Positions 44,827 to 53,171 of a stretch of 64,000 nt of DNA are shown piece after piece. The translations under genes and the position numbers were made by a program. Source of the stretch: Thiotrichaceae bacterium (GTDB lineage Bacteria; Pseudomonadota; Gammaproteobacteria; Beggiatoales; Beggiatoaceae); NCBI GenBank assembly GCA_028688145.1, contig JAQTYU010000004.1, positions 80,555-144,554 of the forward strand, given 5' to 3'. A model generated the notes under the pieces. It searched no databases. It was not told the DNA's origin and worked only from the letters and a program-made list of their open reading frames with translations. Within the stretch, counting starts at the first letter, position 1, and the number at the start of each line of letters is the position of its first letter.

Positions 44827-45180
44827 ATGATAGAAATTGGCGATATTGTTCAAGTGGATTATGACCTCACAGATACGCCCTTAAAAATGGGAATGTTGGG
44901 AACTGTTGTACATCAACACACAGCACACGCCTATGAAATAGAAGTGTTGGATGATGTTTTTGAGGGATGTACTTTTGCGATTCAACCCGAACAAGTCACT
45001 GTGGTGTGGAGTATTCGTCAGTCCACATGGTTACCTAAACGTAAAATTGCAATGCAAACCGCATGGCATATTGTGAAAGGCATACATAAGAGCTTTTCAG
45101 AAAGCCAGAAACTTGCTTGGCAAAACGTCGGGAAAATTCAAGAGTATTCTAGTAATCGCGAACTGACAGCTATTGTTTGA
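44827..45180 (+). CDS. Small protein with DUF4926-like N-terminus
   Basis: In the 117-residue protein, residues 1-60 (IEIGDIVQVDYDLTD..LKMGMLGTVVHQHTAHAYEIEVLDD, then QPEQVTVV) resemble DUF4926, a small beta-rich domain often found with toxin-antitoxin or restriction genes. The C-terminal half is basic and unrecognised. It begins 42 bp after feoB, but a functional link to iron transport is not expected. The following hairpin probably ends transcription. Confidence 0.65.
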   Translation: MIEIGDIVQVDYDLTDTPLKMGMLGTVVHQHTAHAYEIEVLDDVFEGCTFAIQPEQVTVVWSIRQSTWLPKRKIAMQTAWHIVKGIHKSFSESQKLAWQNVGKIQEYSSNRELTAIV

Positions 45181-45181
45181 T

Positions 45182-45206
45182 GTTGGGTTGCCAGAAGCAA
45201 CCCAAC
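45182..45206. terminator. Bidirectional hairpin between convergent genes
   Basis: GTTGGGTTGC (45182-45191) and GCAACCCAAC (45197-45206) form a perfect 10-bp stem with a 5-nt loop. No T-run on either side; it belongs to a widespread GTTGGGTT..AACCCAAC palindrome type and lies between two stops, so a terminator role is plausible. Confidence 0.5.
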
Positions 45207-45215
45207 CTACGCGGT

Positions 45216-46976
45216 TTACCAACCCTCTAATATCTTTAGTATTTCAGATAAACTAGATACACATGAATCTAGCATTTGATAAGCCTGCAACACCACAGGT
45301 TCATTTCGGTCTATACGGACTAATTTAAAAGCGTCATTAGTTTTTCCATCACTGGGTAAATGTGCATCAGCAAGTCTAAGGTCATACACTCCTGCTAAAG
45401 CTGACATAATATTTCTTGCCCTTTCTGCCCCTACCTTTGAGGCTAATAACTTTTCTAGGGACTTTAGAGAACCCCATTTTTCACCTTTAGATGGGGATAC
45501 TATTTTTTGTATTGCCCCTGCGTTTAAGCTATCAGCAGTTAATCTAGCAATATCTTTTGCCAGAGCAAATAAACTTGCATCATCTGTGGCTCTAAATCTA
45601 TGCACTTTAAGCAGTAACTCTGGAGTTATTTCATGCTGATTAAACAATAAAAATCCTAATTTCTGCTGACTAATTTCATTGAGGGACTTTATAACTTCAC
45701 AAAATAATGTTTCAGGTGCTTTTGTATCAGTAGGATCACATCTTACTTGTGACGCTAATAACTCATCAGATACTCCACCATCAGGTGTAATATTGTGAGC
45801 ATTCCAGATTTGTTGTTGCCAATTGGGAAGCAAGCCTATATCTTTTGCATAAACATTGATATACCCCAAACTATTCATTCCAAAATGAACGCTATCTTCA
45901 GTTGAACATGCAATACTGCCCGTGTTTCGTGTATAAAACGTTAAAGAACCTCCTCGACGATTAGATAAAGCCATTATTACATCAGATTTAAACCACAACC
46001 ACTGACGTAAACTACAAAGATCATTACCTTTAACCATCTTGCCATCAACATCAATAATAAAAAAAACTGGAGGTGTTTCATCTCTTCTGATTTTTGAACT
46101 ATATTTGCCAGGTTCTACCCATTCGTTATGCCAAAATTCCCCTAATATTCGATACAGCTTTTTCCCTGTGGAATAAAACTCCCATGATTCTGATCTCGAG
46201 TGTTCATCAGCAGGAATTTCCGAAAGGTCAGGCACATCGCAAGTCTCATCAATGTCTGTTCGTGAAAAATGGTGTACCGCCGTTTTTGTACCATATGTGT
46301 AACCACCTTCATGTATAGGAATAATACGACCTTCCCAACGGTCTAATTTAACTTCCTCACGTTTTTCGCCGTCTTTCCAATCAATAAAAGACATGTCATT
46401 GACAATAACGTCTCTCCCATAATAAGAAGAGATATAAAGCCCCATGTTTCTGGCGCATAAATAATCCTTTAAATATTCAGTTTTCATTTCTAACAATACA
46501 GGCTGTTGATCATCACTTTTTTTCAGTCTTGCAACTTCGATATATCCAGATTCGGGACAAATCCAAATATCCCCTTCTCTGTACAAGCCAAGTGTTAAAA
46601 CTACATCCTGATGTAAATGCCAATCTTCAGGATACTCGCCAACACTTGGCTGAACTAACACTAGATAAATACCTTCAACACAAATTCCTTGATTATTTTC
46701 ATAAATAAAAGCATCCGCAGGAAAATACGTTCCATCTTCATGACAATAACCAGAGTGAGGAGAACGAAGCCCCATATCTCTCCATCTTAATTCTTCAGCG
46801 TAATCTTTTTTATCTACAGGAAAAACAGCGCAACTAGCCCCAAAAAAAACGTCTTTGTAACCTTCATAACCATGCTTTCCACTTTGTTCACATTGAACGG
46901 CTTTGAGAGGAATCCAAGCTGATTTATTAAAGCTTTTACGACGTATATCAGACATTTCAAACCAATCTTGATTCAT
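45216..46976 (-). CDS. Unrecognised 586-residue protein, candidate defence or nuclease gene
   Basis: I do not recognise the full protein. It has no signal peptide or membrane helix. Residues 1-330 are rich in Trp, Tyr, Gly and acidic residues and look like beta-sheet (CHEDGTYFPADAFIYENNQG, LVQPSVGEYPEDWHLHQD). About 340-586 is helical, ending with ALAGVYDLRLADAHLPSDG. R534-LADA-H539 fits the RX4-6H active-site pattern of HEPN ribonucleases, and the adjoining helices are compatible. The gene is AT-rich, monocistronic and flanked by housekeeping genes, like an acquired single-gene defence system. It starts MNQDWFEM behind an AAGGAAAT site (46983-46990, minus strand). The defence idea is inference. 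Confidence 0.6.
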   Translation of the reverse strand: MNQDWFEMSDIRRKSFNKSAWIPLKAVQCEQSGKHGYEGYKDVFFGASCAVFPVDKKDYAEELRWRDMGLRSPHSGYCHEDGTYFPADAFIYENNQGICVEGIYLVLVQPSVGEYPEDWHLHQDVVLTLGLYREGDIWICPESGYIEVARLKKSDDQQPVLLEMKTEYLKDYLCARNMGLYISSYYGRDVIVNDMSFIDWKDGEKREEVKLDRWEGRIIPIHEGGYTYGTKTAVHHFSRTDIDETCDVPDLSEIPADEHSRSESWEFYSTGKKLYRILGEFWHNEWVEPGKYSSKIRRDETPPVFFIIDVDGKMVKGNDLCSLRQWLWFKSDVIMALSNRRGGSLTFYTRNTGSIACSTEDSVHFGMNSLGYINVYAKDIGLLPNWQQQIWNAHNITPDGGVSDELLASQVRCDPTDTKAPETLFCEVIKSLNEISQQKLGFLLFNQHEITPELLLKVHRFRATDDASLFALAKDIARLTADSLNAGAIQKIVSPSKGEKWGSLKSLEKLLASKVGAERARNIMSALAGVYDLRLADAHLPSDGKTNDAFKLVRIDRNEPVVLQAYQMLDSCVSSLSEILKILEGW

Positions 46977-47068
46977 TTTATTTCCTTAATTAACAATGAG
47001 ATTTAGATAATGTATTACCAAAGGTTCAAGACCCGCTAGACATCCAAAACCCAGCAGGTCTAATTTCA

Positions 47069-48928
47069 CTACTGAATCAAGCGTTTAACCTTACCACAGG
47101 CAATATAAGAACCGCCTTTGGGCGCTTCAATCACTTCATCAACCACATACAACACTCCGAGTTCCCGAATGCTGCGCGGAAAACGAATATTATAATCAGG
47201 GTTATAACCATCCGAAACCACCCGCGCCCGCAACTTTGAACCCTCTTTCACGCATTGCACCAACACCCCAGTACCCACGCTGTCCGTAGTTTCCAAATCT
47301 GCCGCCGTAGCAGGTGCACTCGACGCTTTTGGCGGTTTTCTGGTGGCAGAACCACGCGAAGACTTGCGATTTTGATAAGCTTGTTGTTGCTCTGGCGTGA
47401 CCAGCAAACGAATTTCACCCAGCGCGCGGTAAAATGTACCATTCGCCGCCAACTCCACTGCTTCCACCAAATATTGCGCCCCATCCTCACGAATCGCACG
47501 CGGAAACTGCACATGAAAATCAGGATTGTAGCCCGCAGAAATCACTTTCATGCGTAATTTCCCACCTTCACGGAAACATTGTAAAACTACACCATTTTCT
47601 GAAGAATTTACCATCGGCAAATCATAAACCGCATTACTGGTACTCACGCCGCGCAGGCTTAAATCACCACGATTACGATAGGTAGATTGGTAAGATTGGT
47701 CTTTCAATTCCTTGCGTAAATTTGCACCGTAATGCCGACTTTCCAATTGCTTGGCAAAGAAATTGAGTTGTTCCATTTCTTCTGCTAATTCAAAAGTTTC
47801 CTGTAAAGACTCTTGAATACTTTTCAGCAGAAAATTGACCACTTCATGTAATTTCTGAGCCGCTTGCTGATATTCGCCCTTATCCGCTAATTCAATCGCA
47901 TCATCTTTCACTTTGGCAATGCGTAGGCGATTACTTTGTTCTAAAACCTGTTGCAAAGGCGGCACGCTGGCAACCGCTTCGGGCGTGTCCACCGCAATGC
48001 TGATGCTGCACTCCTCGTTAAACACGCTAATCGCTTCATTGACCACCGCTTGATAACGATATTGCAAAGTGAAAATAGGCATCGTCCCGACTTGCGCCGA
48101 GGCAGGAATACTCAACGCCAAAGAAAGCATTTTATCTTCAACCGCATACACATCCCCGAGCAGCAATTCCACGGCGGGCGGTTTATCTTTTTGTCGATAA
48201 TTGTTTAACACCTGTTCGATTTGCACATTATTTTGCGGCGTGAGCGTCACCACCAAATCTTGCGCCACCAAGGAGCTGAGGCTTTCCAATTCAATCCGAA
48301 ACACTTCGACCAAATCTTCAGGGGTTTGAATGAAGTAGAAGTTTCCGCTGCCACTTTTCGCCATGCCAATCAGCAAGTCTTCATTAAAATGACTGCCAAA
48401 TCCCAGCGTGGTGGTGCTGATATGGTCGTTCAGATTTTTTTGCTGCGCGGTGTTGAGCAGCACTTTATTATCCGTAATGCCGACATTGGCTTGCCCGTCA
48501 GTGAGCAGCAACACGCGGTTAATTTTGTCAGCGGAATACTGCGCTTGCACATGTTCACAGCCGCGCAGCCAGCCGCCGCTTAAATTGGTACAACCGCCCG
48601 CATCCACTTTATTCAGCAAGGTGTAGATAATATCTTTGTTTTTAACCAGTTGTGGCTCAAACAAGGTGTCTACATCATCGTCATAAACGACCACAGACAA
48701 GGTATCTTCGGCGGTTAATTTTTCAACCAACAACCGCGCCGCATTAAGTGCCTGTTTAAGCGGTTTTCCCGCCATTGAGCCAGAACGGTCAATCACGATG
48801 CTCAAATTCAGCGGACGACGTTTTGGCACTTCGTGGGTGGTGGGTTTGAAATGAATTTGTAAATCAACAAAACTGATTTGATTGACAGAAATCGGGGAAC
48901 GGCTAAATTGATACACAGCTTGTAACAT
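47069..48928 (-). CDS. von Willebrand factor A domain protein with duplicated C-terminal domain
   Basis: The ATG at 48928 has AAGGAG six bases upstream and gives 619 residues. Residues about 40-220 form a VWA domain with an intact MIDAS: DRSGSM, a Thr in GGCTNLSGG, and Asp in LLLTDGQAN. A VIT/TerY-like beta region and helices follow. The C-terminus has a 67-residue unit twice, at about 444-510 and 552-619, each with GYNPDxxxxFPRxIRExG and separated by a Ser/Ala-rich linker. The protein lacks a signal peptide. VWA proteins of this type assemble metal-dependent complexes; no partner gene is adjacent. Confidence 0.87.
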   Translation of the reverse strand: MLQAVYQFSRSPISVNQISFVDLQIHFKPTTHEVPKRRPLNLSIVIDRSGSMAGKPLKQALNAARLLVEKLTAEDTLSVVVYDDDVDTLFEPQLVKNKDIIYTLLNKVDAGGCTNLSGGWLRGCEHVQAQYSADKINRVLLLTDGQANVGITDNKVLLNTAQQKNLNDHISTTTLGFGSHFNEDLLIGMAKSGSGNFYFIQTPEDLVEVFRIELESLSSLVAQDLVVTLTPQNNVQIEQVLNNYRQKDKPPAVELLLGDVYAVEDKMLSLALSIPASAQVGTMPIFTLQYRYQAVVNEAISVFNEECSISIAVDTPEAVASVPPLQQVLEQSNRLRIAKVKDDAIELADKGEYQQAAQKLHEVVNFLLKSIQESLQETFELAEEMEQLNFFAKQLESRHYGANLRKELKDQSYQSTYRNRGDLSLRGVSTSNAVYDLPMVNSSENGVVLQCFREGGKLRMKVISAGYNPDFHVQFPRAIREDGAQYLVEAVELAANGTFYRALGEIRLLVTPEQQQAYQNRKSSRGSATRKPPKASSAPATAADLETTDSVGTGVLVQCVKEGSKLRARVVSDGYNPDYNIRFPRSIRELGVLYVVDEVIEAPKGGSYIACGKVKRLIQ

Positions 48929-48934
48929 CAGCAA

Positions 48935-49201
48935 CTCCTTAGGGTTGTGGGCGCAGTTAAGCTTTGATCTAACCCATTATTTATGAATTTAATGCGAAAA
49001 AATATGTGTAATTTGAAGCTTAGACCTTTGTGCACGCGGCGTAAAGGGAGTTTGGGTATCAGGCTGAAAAGTTGGATATTTAGAGGGGGTTTAGCCTTCC
49101 CCTTTGAAAAAATGGGAGTGAGGGGGATTTAAGATCGTGGAAATTTTGGGGATTTTTAAATCCCCCCGTATTCCGCTTACGCTCCATACAGGCTCTGCGG
49201 C
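48935..49201. other. Intergenic repeat debris
   Basis: Contains purine-rich GGGGG/TTTAG stretches of the CCCCTAAAGGGG type and a degenerate half (about 49166-49190) of the inverted repeat seen at 22547. No gene is seen. Confidence 0.5.
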
Positions 49202-49220
49202 ACTGTCATTAAGTTAAGAG

Positions 49221-49896
49221 TCAGAATGAATGTTTACGCTGAATTCGATGGTAATGTAATAAGTGGCGAGCTGTCTTAGGTATTCTAGGCGTGGTCAGTT
49301 TTTCTTTACACAAAGTCGGATTAGTCGCAAATAACTTTCGTAACTTCTTTAAAACTCTCGTCATAGGAATATTGCTAAAAAGTAAATTCAAAGCTTCTGT
49401 TTTAATAGCATGCAATGAAACGCTGTGATTAACTTGTTGCTGATTTTTACCCCATAAAATCGACGGTTACAGAGTAGTAACTCCGTGTCCTTGCGAACAT
49501 CCATTAAGTGTTTTATTGCTAAATCAACTTCAGATGTACGGACTACTCCACATTCCGCTGTGAGCACTCTTCGATTTAAAACATCATATAAGACCAATAA
49601 TTGGCTGTAATTTTAATTACTGTAGCTTATCGCTCCAAATTGCTCTTTTATCTGAGCTCCTTTTGGTAATATCACTTTTGAGCCGTCAATCACTAACACT
49701 CTCAAGTCCTTATGTTTTTGTAAATACCATCTCTGTAGTAAAACTCTACGTTGTGGTGATTGAGGACTATAAATGCCGTATGTTTAAGATTCGCCCGTGC
49801 TTGCCTAAATACGCTGCTGCTCACGGTGTCTCCTTCAAACCATTCGTTGAGTCTTAATTGTAAACTTTTCACGCTTTTTTGCATTATGAACATCAT
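49221..49896 (-). pseudogene. IS4-family transposase remnant
   Basis: Minus-strand pieces in order are LNEWFEGDTVSSSVFRQARANL (from 49896), LRVLVIDGSKVILPKGAQIK after a frame change near 49735, a TAA near 49617, YDVLNRRVLTAECGVVRTSE...LAIKHL, then a frameshift near 49410 and PKTARHLLHYHRIQRKHSF. The order and words match IS4 transposases. The second catalytic Asp region reads LLLCNRRFYG, so it is also mutated. Front and catalytic centre are gone: not functional. Confidence 0.85.
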
Positions 49897-49899
49897 ATT

Positions 49900-50239
49900 T
49901 ATTCAAGGCAAGTTATATGCGGATAAAGGCTATATTTCTAAAGCTTTAAAGCAAAGTCTTAAAGCGCAAGGAATTGAATTAATGACCTCTATTCGTAAAA
50001 ACATGAAGAAAGAAGTCTTAAGTAATTTTGACAGGGTCATATTACGAAAACGCACACTGATTGAAACCGTGTTTGGTCAACTCAAAAGTATTCCACAGAT
50101 TGAGCATTCGCGGCATCGTAACTTGTTGGGTTTTATGGTCAACGTGTTAGCGGGGCTTATCGCTTACTCTTGGAAAACTAAAAAACCTTCTTTGAACTTA
50201 CGTTTGAACCCTGATTTTAGTGAGCTGGCTGCATCATAG
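49900..50239 (+). pseudogene. IS982-family transposase C-terminal remnant
   Basis: LYADKGYISKALKQSLKAQG, then IRKNMKKEV, LRKRTLIETVFGQLK and IEHSRHRNLLGF are the C-terminal half of IS982 transposases, including an acidic active-site residue in DKGY and the Glu in IETVFGQ. The N-terminal half is missing; sequence before about 49900 belongs to the IS4-type element. Confidence 0.88.
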
Positions 50240-50402
50240 GATTCTTTTCAAACCCATTATTTCTCAATAACTCGACGTACTCAGGTTAACTTAATAGCCT
50301 TAATAGCAGTGTGACTCTGCGGCGCGGACGACTCCACCCCTTTTCCTAAAACAAAATCACTGTTAAGCTCGTTGCTCATTTAAGAGCGAGTCTTTTTCGA
50401 TT

Positions 50403-51293
50403 ATGAAATTTCGTGAACATCTGGTGAAAGCCTTGCTGCATGGCTTGGCGCGTTTGTCTTTACAACGTATTCATAACATTGCGGACGCTTTGGCAAAAAT
50501 CATGTTGCGACTGCGTAAAAGTCGTGCAACCCGCACCATTAGCACCAATATCAAACTGTGTTTCCCCGAATTATCCCCCGAGCAACAAGCGCAATTAAGC
50601 CGTGATTGTGTGCAACAAAGTAGCCGTTGTTTTGCCGAATTAAGCGCGTTGTGGCTGTGGTCGCCCGAGCGGATTATGCAATTGGTGAAACAGGTTTCAG
50701 GCTTAGAATATTTGGACACTGCAATGGCACGCGGCAAAGGCGTGATTTTACTGACTCCACATTTGGGCGCGTGGGAAATGGCAGGATTATTTGCCTCTTC
50801 GCGCTACAAAATCACCAGTTTATACCGCCCTCCCAAAATGCAAGGTTTAGAAAGCTTGGTGAAAGCTGGGCGTGAAAGCATGGGCGCACGTTTAGTGCCG
50901 ACAGACTCCGCAGGGATTAAAGCCTTGTTTCAAGCTTTGCGCCGTGGCGAAATCGCAGGGATTTTACCAGATCACGAACCCAGTCGTGGTACGGGAGCGT
51001 TTGCCCCTTTCTTTGGTGTTCAAGCCTATAGCATGATTTTAGTGGCACGCTTGGCACAAAAAACTGACGCAACGGTGATTTTTACTTTTGCTGAACGTTT
51101 GCCCGCTGCCCAAGGTTTTCACTTACATTTCTTGCCCGCTGATCCTGAAGTCAATAACGCTGATTTAAGTGTGGCAGCGGCGGCATTAAATGCAGGAGTG
51201 GAGCGTTGCGTGCGTATTTGCCCAAGTCAGTATCAATGGGGTTATAAGCGTTTTAAATCGCGCCCTGAAGGGGAAGAACGGTTTTATCCGTAG
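50403..51293 (+). CDS. Lipid A biosynthesis acyltransferase (LpxL/HtrB family)
   Basis: The 296-residue protein has a short N-terminal membrane-associated stretch and the acyltransferase motif H-x4-E in TPHLGAWEMAG (about 118-128). RGEIAGILPDHEPSRGTGAFAPFFG, the family's PDQ.P region, and RICPSQYQWGYKRFK follow. It adds secondary acyl chains to Kdo-lipid A at the inner membrane. Whether it is LpxL- or LpxM-like cannot be told here. waaA lies 320 bp further on, in convergent orientation. Confidence 0.9.
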   Translation: MKFREHLVKALLHGLARLSLQRIHNIADALAKIMLRLRKSRATRTISTNIKLCFPELSPEQQAQLSRDCVQQSSRCFAELSALWLWSPERIMQLVKQVSGLEYLDTAMARGKGVILLTPHLGAWEMAGLFASSRYKITSLYRPPKMQGLESLVKAGRESMGARLVPTDSAGIKALFQALRRGEIAGILPDHEPSRGTGAFAPFFGVQAYSMILVARLAQKTDATVIFTFAERLPAAQGFHLHFLPADPEVNNADLSVAAAALNAGVERCVRICPSQYQWGYKRFKSRPEGEERFYP

Positions 51294-51612
51294 GAACTGA
51301 AGCCCCCCCCTAAAGGGGAGGGCTGCGTCAAAGAAGCTAAAGATTAGATATAATATGCGGTCAAATATGCATAATTCTTAACTAATTGATTATTTTGAGA
51401 AGATATGAACAGTGCGATGGTTCGTTTTGCAAAGCACCATAGGACATTATTAGCAAACCAGATTCCTTTACCTCGTGGCAAGATTCCTTCTAAAAATAAT
51501 AAGCAGCTAATGATAAAATAGGGAAATCGAGAAAAGATTAACATTAGGTCAAATACCTTGTTTAGATGTTATCTAAAAATAATGATTCTTATCATCATAG
51601 AGAAATTTTGAT
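51294..51612. other. Gap between LPS genes
   Basis: Begins with a CCCCTAAAGGGG-type palindrome (about 51303-51322). A 38-codon frame at 51405-51521 (MNSAMVRFAKHHRTLL...) has a weak ribosome binding site and no recognised relatives. Confidence 0.35.
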
Positions 51613-52890
51613 TTAAACTGCGGCTGAAATCAATTTTAAAAGTCGTTGTAATGCCCCGCGATTTTTTTCCACAAAAGCTTTACCGCGTGCTCCTGTTGCT
51701 TGGCGTAATTCTATATCTTGTGCATAGCCCAAAACTTGATTTGCTAATTCTTGCATATTATGGACTTTGACAGCTGCTTGTTCTGATAATAAACGCTGAC
51801 TTATTTCTTTAAAATTAAAAATATGTTCCCCAAAAATTACGGGTAAACCTAAAGCGGCAGGTTCTAATAAATTATGTCCCCCTGTGGGCACTAAACTTCC
51901 CCCAATAAACGCTATATCTGACGCAGCAAATAACAGCATTAATTCGCCCATGGTGTCGCCCAGATAAATGGCAGTTTCTAAATTGGCAATTTCGCTCAAA
52001 CTGCGGCGTTTAAATTGAGAATCTGATTGTTTACATATAATTGCGACTGCGTTAAAACGTTCTGGATGGCGTGGCACAAGAATTAATAATAAATTGGGTA
52101 CTTGGACGCGTATTTGCTGAAAAGCTTCTAAAATTATTTCATCTTCGCCCGCGTGCGTGCTCGCGGCAATCCATACTATCCGTTCACCAAATTGCTGACG
52201 CAAGAGCTGCCCTTGTCGTTGTAATTCGGGCGATACTTCTAAATCAAATTTAATACTACCAATGACTTTTAAAATTTCAGCAGGCACGCCCAATTGCTGG
52301 AAACGCGCGGCTTCTTCAGTCGTTTGTACTGCAATGCAGTGTAAACTTTGCAGCGCGGGACGAATGAGTTTCACCACACGCTGATAGCCCGCCGCCGAAC
52401 GTGCGGACAAGCGCGCATTAGCTAAAATTACAGGGATTTCATGTTGTTGACAAATATGCAGCAAATTCACCCACAGTTCAGTTTCCATCAAAATTAATAA
52501 ACGTGGTTGCACGGCTTTCACAAAACGCCGCATCGCAATCGGTAAATCATAGGGCAAATAGACGTGGCTGACTTGTCCCGCAAAGCTCGCCTGCACTCGC
52601 GCTGAACCTGTGGGCGTGGTGGTGGTAATTAAAATCGATAATTCAGGATATTGGGTTAATAAAGCTTTAATTAAGGGCTGTGCGGCTTGAAATTCACCTA
52701 CTGAAACCGCGTGTATCCAAATACCGTGCGGGGCAATTTTGGGCAGAGTAAAAGCGAAGCGTTCGTCCCAACGTTGCCAATAGGCGGGCGCACGTCTGCC
52801 GCGCCACAACAGGCGTAAACACACGAAAGGCATTAATAAATAAAGTAAAATACTGTATAACGCACGCAAGTTTAAACCCTTTTTTATCAT
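51613..52890 (-). CDS. waaA: 3-Deoxy-D-manno-octulosonic acid (Kdo) transferase
   Basis: The start at 52890 gives 425 residues, the same as E. coli WaaA; an in-frame ATG at 52920 would add ten. After an N-terminal membrane anchor (YSILLYLLMPFVCLRLLWRG) comes WIHAVSVGEFQAAQPLI with the catalytic Glu, then TTTTPTGSARV, HVYLPYDLP, METELWVNL and a GT-B C-terminal domain with GGSLVPTGGHNLLEPAA. It transfers Kdo to lipid IVA. It is monocistronic and convergent with the lipid A acyltransferase. Confidence 0.94.
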   Translation of the reverse strand: MIKKGLNLRALYSILLYLLMPFVCLRLLWRGRRAPAYWQRWDERFAFTLPKIAPHGIWIHAVSVGEFQAAQPLIKALLTQYPELSILITTTTPTGSARVQASFAGQVSHVYLPYDLPIAMRRFVKAVQPRLLILMETELWVNLLHICQQHEIPVILANARLSARSAAGYQRVVKLIRPALQSLHCIAVQTTEEAARFQQLGVPAEILKVIGSIKFDLEVSPELQRQGQLLRQQFGERIVWIAASTHAGEDEIILEAFQQIRVQVPNLLLILVPRHPERFNAVAIICKQSDSQFKRRSLSEIANLETAIYLGDTMGELMLLFAASDIAFIGGSLVPTGGHNLLEPAALGLPVIFGEHIFNFKEISQRLLSEQAAVKVHNMQELANQVLGYAQDIELRQATGARGKAFVEKNRGALQRLLKLISAAV

Positions 52891-53171
52891 AAACCACGTT
52901 CTAAAGAAGTCCCACCTCATTTGGTGAAAGCCACTTTATTCTTGAAAACCGACCGAAGCTATTCTACCCGATGAATCTCATTTTGGCTTTCTAACATGAT
53001 TACCTTTTAAGACAATGACACGGATGACAGTGTGGAAATATATGACCTCTCCTTACTTAATAGGGCGAAATTATAAAAATATCTCCTTTAGCCTTACAGG
53101 AAAATTAGTATAAAATGCACATAATATGTCTATACTGTGAACAGACATCTCGAACACCGTGAGAACGTATT

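Larger units (their letters stand above)
49202..50314. mobile_element. Composite dead insertion sequence (IS4-type plus IS982 remnant)
   Basis: The 9-bp word CTCTGCGGC occurs at 49193-49201 and 50315-50323, directly flanking the element, as expected of an IS4-type target duplication. The left end, ACTGTCATTAAGTTAA, and the right end share inverted ACTG..ATTAAG. Inside are two transposase remnants facing each other's backs (see separate entries). Confidence 0.7.

Noticed and set aside
49760-49895. N-terminal part of a 159-codon plus-strand frame running into the IS982 remnant
   Set aside because: This portion is antisense to the IS4-type transposase fragment; only the part after about 49900 resembles IS982.
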